From positions 38,577,754 to 38,641,753 of the forward strand of contig OV884011.1 of the NCBI GenBank assembly GCA_930367205.1: DNA of 64,000 nt, read 5' to 3'. Position numbers and translations under genes: made by a program. Origin of the DNA: Acanthosoma haemorrhoidale (Eukaryota; Arthropoda; Insecta; Hemiptera; Acanthosomatidae). Below the pieces are notes generated by a model that made no database searches, had not been told where the DNA came from, and saw only the letters and a list, made by a program, of their open reading frames with translations. Numbering within the stretch: the first letter of the stretch is position 1; each line of letters starts with the position of its first letter. This document shows, one piece after another, positions 31,849 to 43,638 of this stretch.

Positions 31849-34080
31849 TTATTTCGTTTGGTTAGTAATTATTAATTATTATTACATAGTTGCCCATACT
31901 AAGAACACATGTTTATAAAAAACAATGTTACAAAGAGTCATAACTTAGTTTTAAAATATTACAAACGACAGAAATCAGACTAACACAGTAAAGAATATCG
32001 AACTTATCAACAACACTGATTAATATAGAATCCTCAGAAGACCTCTTAGATTTTTACTATTTGACTTTTGTTCTTTGCCATCAAACTTCTCAACGGAAAG
32101 AGCTACAGTTTTCTTTAGTGTAACATTTTACAGGTGACGAAAACCCTGACAATTCATCATATTACATTAGCGCGTCAGCGTTATCGATTATGAGATATTT
32201 TAATCTGAAGTCGGAAATCATCACTTCGAAAGTCAGAGATAATCAGAATTTTTAAAATAATAACCAAACAAATAAAGTAGGTTTGCCCACTGGTTGCAGT
32301 AGAAAATTCTGTTATGAAAACAGAAAAAAAAAATGAATAATTTACCCGAGAACTTCTGGTAATTCAGCCAGTTAAATTTAAGTTCGTACGAAATATAAAT
32401 TTTTACGTTATCTGTAATGAATAATGCCACACGTATTTAATTTTTTTCGTTATATAATGAAGTTGAAGACACCTTCGCAACTGAAATGCTCATTCGTTGT
32501 AACATTACGCTCTGGTTTCTTTTTGAGATACCCAAGACAACTTACACGTCGCTTACGCGCAGATGTTGGAAAGCAGACAAACATCTTAATTAATGCCCTC
32601 TGCGTAATCAACTTGGAGGAGACAAGACCGCTTTCTCCTCGTACAATATGTTATACGTGTAGTTTTACTTTTTTCCCCGAGAGTTGATTAATGCATCTTT
32701 TTCAATACGTGGGAAAACCCCTTTGTACATTTAAACGGTACAGTATTTAATGGATGACTTTGTTTTCTTTTACAAATCACTTGGATAATTTATCTTTGAG
32801 CTGTACAGAATATTACGCGAATAATGTTACACAGTCGATCTAAACCTCTATGGTGAGCCCAACATATCCTGAGTCAGATTAAGGTAGGGTGGTCATGGGG
32901 CAAGGATGAATGGGGAGCAGATCCCGAAAACTGCTGATGGAAGTCATTCACCAACAAAGAAGGGCCGGGAACCAAGGATTCGCTGTGATTGCAGTTTTTA
33001 CGCAACTCTAGATTGCTTTAGAGGCATGGAATATTGCATTGAAGTTCCATTTGATGTGTTTATGGGGCTAAAAATAATAAATAAAAAACTTATCAAAAAA
33101 ATAATCAGGAATTGTTTCACTTGAAAATTTCAATACGTTAAGTGTTTTTACCTTTAAATAGTCACATTTTGTTGTGTTATCGGGACCCTATTAGAGAGAA
33201 TAGTTTTATTTCTTTGAAAAAGGTGTTATGTTTGCAATATGTTGCACTATCAGCTATTTGCAATATATTGCACTATTAGCACTATGTATGTGATAGTCGA
33301 TGATGACGGCATACCCGGAGACGCAAGGAGCCTTGGAGTCCGAAACTGGATGACAGTGACACTACAGAAACTATTGGTGGTTGACGATTAGGAGGCCTAG
33401 ACACGGTAACGTGTTGTAGCGCCACGCAATGTATGAATATATTTAAATCAACCTTCGAAACAAACATAATTACTGCGTAAGTCCAAAGGATATGACTCTA
33501 CTTTCAAACAGTGTTCTATGATAGCAAAAATAATCCCATATACCTGAATTGTTTCATCCACCTACACTGGATATGTCTCGTTTTGATATAATTGTAGGAT
33601 ACACCTGGAAAAAAAAACTAAACATTAAAGAATATGGCCCCGCCGCTGAAATTCCCTCTGTGTTTCGATTTGAGAATCTTTAAAAATCAGATATAAACGG
33701 GTTAGCTGACCGGACTCAAAGATTCGGCGGCGTTCATCTCTCTCTTTTGAAAACCAATCACAAAATCACCGTGGTAATTATCAAACTGAACATTACATAC
33801 ATATTTACAGAGGTCTCCTGTAGATATTGCGTCATTGGGAGAATTGTAAATGATGGATGAATGATTGAGTGAATTGTCTATATCTGAAATGAACGAGATC
33901 ATAGATCTCTATTATCCATTCCCGTATTAGTACAGATTGATATTTTTCTTCAAATGAAAATTGTAGTCCCATAAAAAGAAATACTACATTCTCCTCTGGT
34001 TCACTTGTGACCTATAGCTTAATACTTTTTTTCCCCCACATTTTATGTCTAAACGAAAAGGATAACATTGTATTATTTAT
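31849..34080. other. Non-coding, no recognised gene
   Basis: A 26-bp unit (TTTGCAATATGTTGCACTAT...) is tandemly duplicated at 33231-33282. Short frames at 32.42-32.69, 32.9-33.1 and 33.7-33.9 kb show no family resemblance. Confidence 0.35.
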
Positions 34081-34257
34081 ATGGACACAAGAACACTACA
34101 TTGGCAGATAGAAGAAATGCGATTTCCCTGGAATTGTTCGGAAATAGAACTTCTTACATGCTCGGAAGTTAGATCGATCACAAAAGGGTTCCAATCACTT
34201 TATTCAGATGTTCACAATAAGCCCTACAGTGCTGGAGAACTTAATACCAGCGCATGA
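34081..34257 (+). CDS. Exon-like open frame, product unknown
   Basis: A 58-codon frame from ATG (34081) to TGA (34255-34257): MDTRTLHWQIEEMRFPWNCS, then ELLTCSEVRSITKGFQSLYS, ending GELNTSA. The composition is balanced and rich in Glu, Trp and Cys, unusual for this AT-rich context. The same frame stays open for about 21 more codons after the TGA, so a single changed codon may have ended a longer frame. I do not recognise it; a first exon, a pseudogene or mobile-element remains are all possible. Confidence 0.3.
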   Translation: MDTRTLHWQIEEMRFPWNCSEIELLTCSEVRSITKGFQSLYSDVHNKPYSAGELNTSA

Positions 34258-34829
34258 GTTCGAAGTAGATTTCATGAATGGCAAATAAAGATGCATAATC
34301 ACGCCTATACTACACAGCCAGCGGCGCAGAACAATTAATCCATCCACAGTCGGGACGAATCGACCTGTGTTGTAACATGGCTGCTAATAGGGGGAGATCC
34401 TGGCATACATATCCTGCCATATATATCCTGCCCACATGCAGGGGACAGAGCGCTGTAAATCAAGATATATGACTGTAGGTGTAGTGAACGTAGGAGCAGG
34501 TTCAGATAGTGTGGGCAGGGAACTCGTCGAGAGTGAATGGGCAGGGAAAGTACAAGGGTCGGAGGATGGGTAGGAGCTTTATAGGCCTGTATGGGAAAAC
34601 AGCGTTATGCTTCTAACTACTGGTCCAATTCAATTCGATGTAAGGAGTACATCTAAAAAATTACATGTAGTAATTAAGGAATTATAGGCTTAGGATGTGT
34701 AAAGGTCGATCGTATAACTAATAAATGTGTGAAATTTAAAGATACATTCAAAGCATGTACGTTGTGAGTGATGAATTAGTAAGGATATCGGCTTAAGTTG
34801 ATGAAAGAGAGATGTTAGATTTTCATCAA
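34258..34829. other. Non-coding, no recognised gene
   Basis: CATATCCTGCC recurs in 34.40-34.43 kb as a short local repeat. Nothing else recognised. Confidence 0.35.
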
Positions 34830-34900
34830 ATTATTAATGGACAACGTTTCGAAATGCTACCTACGTATGCGCCTCCATCAGGGCTCCTGTGAAATGTTTA
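34830..34900 (-). repeat. Repeat fragment with CTGATGG ... CGAAACGTTG motif
   Basis: On the minus strand: CCTGATGGAGGCGCATACG, TTTCGAAACGTTG, then AATTTGATGAAAATC. The segment at 59262-59320 has the same order (CCTGAAGAT, GGCCGAAGCGTTG, AATTTGATGAA). Such CCTGATGA...CGAAACG segments are typical of Penelope-like element ends, which often carry hammerhead ribozyme cores. Here the core is imperfect. Confidence 0.4.
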
Positions 34901-37213
34901 AAGAAGATGTTGAAAGTTTAAAACATTTTGGGGAAATAATCCCTTCTTCTTAGCGCCCATCTTTAAACAGTAAACATCTTCTAATATCTAACACTAGCGC
35001 CATGCTATCATAAACACCAGTAGTTATAGAGCCTACTGTTTGGAAGCCGAGTTTAAACAGTTATCACCTTAAGAACATAAACCCGTTTATTGAAGCTTTT
35101 TTGATATTACCTTAATTATAAATTGAGTAGTAACGTAAACGTTTAGGTTCTGTTACTGTAGTAGAGGTTTGTTATTTTAGCTCTGTATCCGATATCCACA
35201 AAAAAGAAGGATCATTTATTCTCCGTAATTTTTACTGCCACGTCAAAAGATGGGCTATTCGTCAGATTGCTAATCACCCAATTAAAGGGTATTAGCGTTC
35301 AAAGGTGAAATGGGCTACAATAATTCACAACCTCTCACGCATTGGCTTGAGTAGCTTTAATTGGCCGTCAGTAAGACAGTCTATTAATCTCTGAAATCTC
35401 TTCGTAACTGAGGATTACTTCTTAGATAAATACCAAATCATCTGATAAAGTTTCAAACGAAAAGGATACGATAATGTAATTGAAGAGCCCGAAGGGAGAG
35501 TCTTTGCTTTTTAACAGGTATGGAAATATCGTTTTTCTACCAACTCTATGTCGGTGTTCTGAAAATAAAAAGTTTTTGGATCAAAAAAAAAAAATGATGT
35601 GGTTTACTGATTTCAAGTTCGTTTTAATATGCATTTTTTATATTGAAGTTTTTGTTATTTACGAATTTGTTCTAGGGCACAGTATAAAATATTACTTATA
35701 TTATAAATATGTTGGTACTTGGTACACTCTAAATATTACTTTTGTACACGTATATTGATTTTCGAATCCATAGAATGGACCAGTAGGAAAAGAACTTAGA
35801 AGTATTAAAAAAAAAACACTCCATCTGAGTATGCTGTAGATGTTGAAGGTATTCCATGAATATTTGTTTTGCGAGTGCATCTGTTGATTGTAATTACCTA
35901 CTCCTCTTATGACGGGGTTCTCCAGTGTGACTGGAGTTCTCTGCTAAGTCCATCAATTTAACGCTGGTGAAACATAGGTCAGTGTTATGTGGATAACTAC
36001 TGATTTGGAGTTCCTGTGCCAATTTGGGCTAGTCAGGACCTTTCCTGCATCTTCCCGACGCATGAAAGTACACTCCTCTGGAAGATAAAGACTCGAAAGC
36101 CCCCCTACCGCGCGTACTTACAGAGAACAAGCCGGGAACTTGAGAGAAAACGTAGAAAGGTCCTTCTATCCGCAGAAGAAAGGTGACCTGCAAAATAAAG
36201 GCGGGTGAGCTTAGAAAGCAGGACGGTAGCTTTCACAAACCTCCGTCGTTGCATACCCAAACACCTCCACGCCCAGAGCTATTTATAGTCACTACTTCTG
36301 GTTTAAGTAAAAGTGCAAGTTAGCTCTCGATCACTTAGTGCAGTTTACTTATGGCTTTATAGGAGAAAGTGGCTGGCATGTCCACTATGTGAGAAAATTA
36401 AACCGCCTGCAAAAGATAATTAGAGTATTTTTAATTAATATCTTGTTACAATGTTTTTATTATCAAATTATAAATAAATTTAATTTAAGTGAGTTTTCTG
36501 TTGAAATAATGTCTACAGAAATAGTAAATGACAACACACAATATAAAACAGGAAACAAAGTAGTTCAAGTCATGCATTCATTAAATCAGTTTAGTTGAGC
36601 TTAGCTGATCAATTATTCATCGGAAACAAGCCGGTATGTTTGAAAAGTAAGCAAGAATAGGATTAAAAAAATATATCTATTCTCTTATAAATTCCATTCA
36701 TCAATTAATTATGTTAAAAAATAAACGATTAAAAACAAACTATTATTTTTTGTCAACTTTTTTTAATTTCCTGTAAATCTATATGAATAGGAAACTTAAA
36801 ATTCTAGCAAAGATGGTCATCGTGATAGTATATAAACTAAACGAAGGGCTTAGAAAGTGAAGAAACGGTAGAACGAGATAGTCCGTGTGGGTTTCATAAA
36901 ATGATTAAAAAAAGCTACTCGGCATTTTTTATCAAAAATACGACAGTATTTTTATAGTTGGATCCCTAATAATTGTATTTTGAAATCGGATTAAAGAAGA
37001 ACCCTCTGGATGAAATTAGAGCCTCTCCCTCCAATAAGGGAATATTAAAAATAATTGAGGTAGACAAAAATAAAGTGAACTAAGGAAGATACTTTGCAAA
37101 ATAATCAATTTTGTATTTTGAAACTTGTAATGGCGACGCGATTAATTACTTATTTCCATAATAAAGATCAAGGATCCTACGTGAATATAGGAAGATCCTT
37201 ATCCGAATAAGGA
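34901..37213. other. Non-coding, no recognised gene
   Basis: Positions 35.22-35.28 kb contain a short RRWAIRQIANH-like translation faintly like a Tc1-type helix-turn-helix, not strong enough to call. Positions 36.05-36.25 kb are G+C-richer without a frame. The 35.48-35.76 and 36.34-36.60 kb frames are Phe/Tyr/Asn-rich and probably chance. Confidence 0.35.
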
Positions 37214-37586
37214 ATGAAGGGATATATAAGATTGTGCACAGTGATAAAAATGGCCATTCTCCTCGAAATTACTAAGAAGAAACTTTTACCGAAAGCTGTC
37301 GAACTATCCTGGAGTAATATAGCGCAAGAAGATATAAATACATTTAAGTCAAGGGATTGGCTAAGGAAAACCTCATTGCAGGAAAATTCCAAATAAAGTG
37401 GCACATAATTTAAACGAGCCCCCAGATGATGAAAAGTCGATTAGAAAAAAGAAATCAGTGACTAATTTTCCTCTCGATTTACATAACGGCCATTTAACGG
37501 TTATCAATTCTGATTTGTACAACATAGTAGTTTTAGGCATTCAGGTACCTTCAGTCATTAATCTAGCACAGATTCCGCAAATTTGA
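37214..37586 (+). pseudogene. Two overlapping frames, probably one frameshifted coding relic
   Basis: Frame one (37214-37396, 60 codons) includes LLPKAVELSWSNIAQEDINT then KSRDWLRKTSLQENSK. Frame two is open from 37365 to 37586 and continues with AHNLNEPPDDEKSIRKKKSV and NFPLDLHNGHLTVINSDLYN. They overlap by about 30 bp and are similar in composition, as if a single base change in length split one longer frame. The product is not recognised. It may be a decayed mobile element or a host pseudogene. Confidence 0.32.
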
Positions 37587-38329
37587 TGCTGATGAAAGTG
37601 TACAATTACAGAGGCGAAAGTTTGATACTATGATTAATTCAGAGTTCTTTTCTTCGATGATCTCGAGGTTGGGAATCTTAGGAACTATCGCACTGAGCAT
37701 CTGTCTCCCACGCTTATTGCACAATAACTTTTGTCGGCTAGTACAGTATGATTACATGTGAAGTACAGAATCAAAAATTGTGAGAGACAAAAACTCAAGC
37801 AATTACAGAGTGGTGAACCCCCACTGTATTTGGTTAACACCAAACAGTATAATGTTCCTACTTTTAACAGAAAGTTTTATAATTATTGTCGATTGCTCAA
37901 ACTCGTTATTGATCAAAAAAGAGTATTAGATTGAAATATTTTTACGATTATAATATAATTGTTTTCCACACATTTAGATAGACATTGATTTCATCTAATG
38001 AGAACTTCTTTTTTTTTTCTTCACATCCCCTTGTTATTATAATCTATGAAATCAGTATAGCTTCTACATAAATGAATCTATTTACAGTAGGTCATTATAT
38101 GACCTGTAGCTTGACTGTATTTTGTATTAATAATTTTACAAGTCGATTTGTGATTGTTACAAAAGTATTATGTACATTATACATTCGTTGTCTGAACATG
38201 TTTAAAAGTAATGTGGCTCACCTTATGAAAAATAAACTTACAACTAATTTACATCTAACAACAAAATCTGAATCTAATTTTCCCCGACAGTCTGGGGGGG
38301 GGGGGTCATAGTGTTAAATTTTGGGTTTG
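37587..38329. other. Non-coding, ending in a G run
   Basis: AT-rich DNA, with a 12-G run at 38294-38305 beside the retrotransposon copy that follows. Confidence 0.35.
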
Positions 38330-38700
38330 TTAGATGCTGTAACGAGTCAAAAACCTTGATGTGCCTTCGATGGATGAACTGACCCACTGACGGCCCACCA
38401 AGCAACGGGTCAGGTCGGCGTTCCTTAACCACTCTCGAGAGGTATGTCTAACCACTCTTCACATGATCCCATTCTTTAATTGAGTAAGATCTCTTAGTAG
38501 CTCTCATGCTACTGCTGTAAACAGCAATGTCATCAGCAAAAGCCATCACTGTAGCTTTCTTGTAGTTTGTCACAGCAATGTCAGCCATGTATTTAGTAAA
38601 AAAGCACCGGAGACAAAACCACTCCTTGAGGAATTCCAAAGTTAAAGGGAATGGCTTAAGAGGTAATTACCCACACCCACCCTCATTGTTCTGTCCTTCA
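38306..38700 (-). mobile_element. Jockey-like element, internally deleted copy
   Basis: On the minus strand, 38639-38500 encodes LFTKYMADIAVTNYKK-like sequence and the catalytic box FADDIAVYSSSMRA, preceded by a decayed G.PQG region. At about 38485 it jumps straight to the far C-terminus (a NGIM...VVRHTS equivalent), then the PLLGGPSVGQFI and FDSL segments to about 38330. In the copy at 53.3 kb the FTDD box is followed by well over 100 residues that are missing here. So the RT palm has been joined to the 3' end by an internal deletion. A frame change occurs at the junction. Confidence 0.78.
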
Positions 38701-39149
38701 GTACATGGTATACAACTGCTCTAGGCACTCCCAGTCACAAAGCTGTCGGCACACAACTAATAAAAACCAATCCTCCAATGCATTTAAATTTAAAAAAAAA
38801 TTTTTTTCGGAGGAAGCCAAATTAATTCTAACATCACGAGCATTTGTTTGATTCAAAAATATAGGAACTCTCGTTCGTTGTTAAGAAGTAGGCCTTTCCA
38901 TAAGTGGGTCTGGTTCGTATCCTTTGATGGGCCAGGATTTATTGTATATACAGGGTTACACTAAAGTAAAAATTTGTATTACTGGATATCAGTGAGAGGA
39001 AAAAGTGAGGCAGGTTTCTTGTTCTAAACCAATGATAGCATAAGGATAACTAATATCATGAACTCAACCGTATAGATTAAAGAATAAGATTATCACTACA
39101 TGTTTAAAGTGTGGCTACATACCTATCCGAAGTCTCGACCAAATGACCT
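38701..39149. other. Non-coding spacer
   Basis: No feature identified between the deleted Jockey-like copy and the LINE tail. Confidence 0.35.
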
Positions 39150-39365
39150 AGAAATGGATTAGGAAACAGATGTTTGGGATATCGAGTAGAAATAACCGAT
39201 GCAACTATCAGAACCAACGCAGCTGTCTATAAACCATAATGTATGAAATAGAAACGAACAGGTTAAATGGTTTGGACACTATTGAGGATGAGGGAAGAAC
39301 GGTGGCCCAATACTCAAATAAGCTCAAAAGAAAGAAGGAAGCTTGCCAGGTCAAGAAAAGGTTAC
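39150..39365 (+). mobile_element. LINE tail fragment (endonuclease-RT C-terminus)
   Basis: In successive frames the plus strand reads RNRCLGYRVEITDATIRTN, then EQVKWFGHY, then RMREERWPN and LARSRKGY. The WFGH..RM..ER.P..........R.R.R.G.. pattern is the usual C-terminal end of many arthropod endonuclease-reverse transcriptases. Each part lies in a different frame, so it is a relic. Confidence 0.5.
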
Positions 39366-39566
39366 ATAGCAGTTAAAGTTGCTCTTGACTATTGAGACTA
39401 TTAACTATTGAGCTAAGAGACGAAAACTGTGTTAACCTGTGTGCACCCAAAGAAATGCTTAATGAGAACCAGAGCTGTGACATTTCCTATTCAGATCCTT
39501 AGCTTTGGATAATTGCTTTGGTGCCACACTGTATTCATGGCCAGGATGTTTGGAAGCGGAAAATAA
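39366..39566. other. Spacer, nothing recognised
   Basis: No feature identified. Confidence 0.3.
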
Positions 39567-39990
39567 CCTTATAATTGTTCTTTTCATGAAGGAGTATACT
39601 TCGATCAACATCGAATTGAGGATTTTTTACGCTGCAACGACGTAGAAAGCGAGTATGTGCTTCAAGCAGATGATAGCCAGGTTCCGAGGGGTCACACTTT
39701 CACCGGTAAGGTTCATAAAGATTTCGAGTTATTACACGGTAATAATTCTTAGGTGTATGAAGGTATTGATGATAATTTAGTCGATATAATGGTTTCTACC
39801 TTAGTCGGGGAAAGTAACGGGTTATAATGAGGACAGAAGAATCCATTGGCCATCCAAGCATCCATTGTACGTCATGTACAAAATGAAATCCTGACTTTAT
39901 TATCTAGTTTTTCAATCTCCGGTACACTTTACGATTTACAATGGTACAATTTCCGGTCATTTGAAAGTTGTGATGACAGTTTATTATATC
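39567..39990 (+). pseudogene. Long degenerate frame with a possible splice donor, product unknown
   Basis: One frame stays coding-like for about 140 codons with only three stops (TAG at 39750, TAA and TGA near 39.82 kb). Parts are VYFDQHRIEDFLRCNDVESE, LQADDSQVPRGHTFTG, VYEGIDDNLVDIMVSTLVGE and NPLAIQASIVRHVQNEILTL. In DNA this AT-rich, many more stops would be expected. After HTFTG a good donor GTAAGG begins at 39706, so the first 46 codons could be a true exon with the rest intronic; alternatively the whole is a pseudogene. I do not recognise the protein. Confidence 0.38.
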
Positions 39991-39996
39991 TGGTGA

Positions 39997-40263
39997 TATA
40001 AAAATAATAAAAAAAAATCAGTTACTTTCCAAAAAGATATTAGTGAAAATGACCGAAGGAAATGGGCTAGAAATATCCCGGCAATTGTGAATATGATTTC
40101 TCCGCCGACCGTAGGCGTGCCACTTTCTCCTCCAGGAAGCAATGACACTCCCCAAATAAGGTCCACCCAGACCTTTCCAGGACCCCTGGACTCCGGGTTG
40201 GCCACGTTCAAGAGGCCCCGGGTAAGGCCTCCAAGGCACGGCTCGACAACGATGTGCATGAGG
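39997..40263 (+). CDS. Exon-like open frame, Pro-rich, product unknown
   Basis: A plus-strand frame open for 89 codons without an ATG at its start. It reads SVTFQKDISENDRRKWARNI, then PPTVGVPLSPPGSNDTP, QTFPGPLDSGLATFKRPR. The Pro/Ser/Thr-rich, basic-ended composition suggests a disordered protein region. A strong donor GTAAGG starts at 40222, and AAAAATCAG at its 5' end is a possible acceptor near 40020. The G+C content is well above its surroundings. Two minus-strand frames also cross it, so strand is inferred from composition and splice motifs. It lies about 290 bp after a similar donor-bearing segment and could belong to the same gene. Confidence 0.42.
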
Positions 40264-43200
40264 TAACCATCCCGTGATTAACATACGTTACAAAAGCAGA
40301 AACCCTGCGGGGAACATCATACGAGATGTGTGGTTCTCGCTCGTGTCAAGATAGGAAGTAAACAAGGAAACAATCTCTTCGCTGGATATTGTTCACTTCT
40401 TTTACTGCCTCATTGATAAAGATTGATGTTGTACTTGTAATAGTAAATAAGTACTTTTTGTGTATCAATCTATCATTGAGGGATCAAACGAAACTACCAT
40501 GTAAAATATCGAACCTCTAAAAAGATCTATTAACTAAATAGTTGCGAACGTGATGCGAATGAATTGGTGTAATTGGAATTTAAACGTGTTTAATTGTAGC
40601 TCTTCAATACTTCGAGATTTTTAGTTGAGATTGATGCTCTACTCAAAATTCATGAAACTCATTTTCTATCGTTAATACTATCTAATTATTTAATTAGTGA
40701 CACTTAATCGTGGTTTAAGGAAATGGATGTTTGTTTGATGTCTTCATTATAAAAGATTGATCTTCATATGAATGTTCATTTCTCCCTTCTTCAACCAGGG
40801 CTCCACAAAAGTTTATTTTTTAGAAAATCCTCAAAGGATGAAAAACAGTTGAGGTTATACCAACATATCTACCACCAGAAGAAGTTTCCATCCATTTCAG
40901 AGTGGTCACTGCTTATCAAGTAAAGAACTGAGCCCAATAGTTTGGGTCTTTAAACTCGGGACTCCCTGGAGTATGGGGTAGAAGACTGATGATTTTCGCA
41001 AGCATTCTGAGCCATGATCAGCCACCCTACATTCAATTTTGAACAATCTTTAATTGATGAAATCCTACAAATTTTAATCTAAACCAAGCCAATTGGAACA
41101 TCATGCCTCTATCGAGGATTCCCCTCCCCCACTCGTTTGTTTCGATTTATTTTTTAAAATTTACAATAATTAGAACCTGTGAGGAAACTAAAATTTCACT
41201 TGGTACTTCTAATATTTTCGGTAGCTATGATAAATAAGAAAGTTTATGAAGGTGAACTGTTTAACGAATTCTAATGTATTTATATCATACATGCATTTTA
41301 TTGAAATTTATTTATTTGAGGGTGATGAAACACCCTCAAAGAGAAGATTCTTCGTAAATAAAGGAACGAATTCTTCCTTTATTGAAGCATTGTTAATGCG
41401 AGCAAATTTTCCTGCTCCATGCCTGAATGGGGCTAAAACTATGTAGCATGCATATATGGCTACAGTGCAGTATTGAACCGTGCTAAAAACTGAAAGCACA
41501 ACCGTCGAGCGTGCTGATTTAATTGACTTTCTAAATCCTGACTCATCCATTATTGATAAGTGTTTCGGAGTGTTCGGCTTCCAGCTTCGTGACTGTACTG
41601 CCGCCTGGTGGATAGCACTCGCACTTACGTAACATAATGGATCTTCGCGATCTGGGTACCCAGTCAACAATCAATCAGCACCGGTTTGAACATTGCATAA
41701 TGATTTGATACACTACTTAAAAAAAAAAATTATAGGAAAATATTTGTTTTGTTAATACCAAGTAATTGATTAATTAATGAGATGTTGTGTGGAAGTGGCT
41801 GTATTTTTCACGTATTCCCAAAATAAAGTGGGATCATTGATAGATAGTCCTTGATGAACCCATTAGGAGTTTTGAAAAAGAAAACTAACGAAACCATAAA
41901 AAAAAAATCGGATGATGGATATCTTGTTATGGGATTTGGTTTGTCGTGTAATTTTAAAAATATTCAGCGAATATGTTGTAAGGAAGGAACTAATTTAAAA
42001 ACGTAGATTGACAATTGTTTTGCTGCCCCCTTCAGTTAAACCAGAGCTAAGCTGTTTTATGAATCTTTGAAAAAAAAACAATACAAAAAGCAGGATCTAC
42101 ACAGTCTAATTTTTAACCAAAATTTCTCAAATACAGGGGAAAATTAAGGGTGGAAAGTCTTGTTGCGATATTTTAATATCGCGGATATACCTTATTTCTT
42201 CTCTTGCCTGTATCGACCGTAAGCTTATTTAACCATTCATGATGAAATTGGTTGTGGAAATGGCTCGAACGAATTGAATTTCAGTAAAGAAAACCCTAAT
42301 GGGAGTATGGATTTGGGGACACGAAACGGGAGATTCGTTCCGGCTTGTAAAACTATTCTATAGAGGATGAAAACAAAATATTTAATAAATCGTTGAACTT
42401 AATTGAAGGCTGCTCATTGCTACGGGGTGGATATTGAAATAGTAATCTTAGTAAATGTTAACTATTCTAGTGTCGCATGATTACTTATATGAAAAGAGAA
42501 ATCAGCTTCTACAATTTCAAGCATGATTCTATATTGATGTTGGTTATTGTCTGATAGTTGTTAACCAATAAGCAATCGATTTTTAGTGTTTAGAATAAAA
42601 AAAAAGTAAATCTTTCTATAATGTTGACTTATAATGATTAAATATCTCAACACCCTGATTAACATGATATTGGGTTTGCTTTATTATCTTTAAATTCATT
42701 CTTCCATTATTGCCTACTGAATTGGTAACTTTTCTGAAAAATTCAATGATAATTTATAATGGTAACTCATGTTTCATTAAATGTTAACTTCGTAAATACA
42801 ATAAACATTTACAAACTAGCAATAGAAAAACGTTGATATTGTCCATCCCACAAAAAGACAAGCAGGAGATGTTCTTAAGCAGTTTTGGCTCTTTTTTGTA
42901 TCATATACGAGTACATGCTGATTTTGGAGAGACTCGAAAGGTGTTTTAAAAAAGTGATTTTTACACAGTGTAAATATTTAAAAACAGGTTTCTTTTCTAG
43001 AATATTGTCATTAATTTACAATTTTACCAATATTTAATTTGGTTATTGCAGCTGGACCGAAACCATTGCACATTGCACTTTGTAATTTTTTCGTGTTTAA
43101 AGTCTTCTGTTGGGATCTTCATTCTAGACATTAATGGAAGACCTTGAGAGCTGGGTGAAAGTGAATCTAGCAATCGAAAAATACTGCAGTAAAGAGAAAT

Positions 43201-43272
43201 AAGGAGGAAAGGATGAGTACTTCGCAATATTTAATATAAACTGGAAGTTGGAATTAGCATTGCGCAAGATGG
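40264..43272. other. Non-coding, no recognised gene
   Basis: The longest frame here (41308-41670, minus, 120 codons) has no family resemblance; the opposite strand carries a shorter frame with STTVERADLIDFLNPDSS. From 41.7 to 43.0 kb the DNA is AT-rich and featureless. Confidence 0.35.
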
Positions 43273-43638
43273 AAAAGTTGCGCTAACTCTGTTCCGACCC
43301 TGGGTCAGATGACAACATCTTGGCAATTACCGCAAGATCTTTACTTGTATTTTACTCCTCTTCGTGAGTTCGTGGCATTCCTTTTCGCCTCTTCCCGTTG
43401 GTTCTGTTATTATATTGGCATTGCAGTGGTTGCAACGGCCATTATCATCTGCAACTCGGTGCCTGCTTCGCCCTTGAAGAGTGCTCCTGAGCAGAATTTC
43501 AAGACAAAACATGCCAAATGCCAAATACTCGCATTTCCAAGTTTTACTTCGTACCTTCAGACGGCGGCGCTCTACGGTGATATTCTCACCTCGAAGGGTC
43601 AAAACGCATGGAGGAGGCAGAGGTATCATCTCCCTTAA
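43273..43638 (+). CDS. Open frame with a hydrophobic segment, product unknown
   Basis: A 121-codon frame; an ATG lies at 43309. Residues about 20-50 from that ATG (REFVAFLFASSRWFCYYIGI then AVVATAIIICNSV) form a plausible membrane segment followed by a polar, Lys/Arg-rich tail. The minus strand is also open for 115 codons across the same stretch, so one of the two is a shadow; I favour the plus strand only because of the membrane-like segment. No family recognised and no clear splice sites. The G+C content is higher than in flanking DNA. Confidence 0.3.
   Translation, partial: KSCANSVPTLGQMTTSWQLPQDLYLYFTPLREFVAFLFASSRWFCYYIGIAVVATAIIICNSVPASPLKSAPEQNFKTKHAKCQILAFPSFTSYLQTAALYGDILTSKGQNAWRRQRYHLP

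Noticed and set aside
35218..35290. Translation KRWAIRQIANH resembling a Tc1-type helix-turn-helix
   Set aside because: Only about 11 residues fit, and neither terminal repeats nor a catalytic domain were found nearby.
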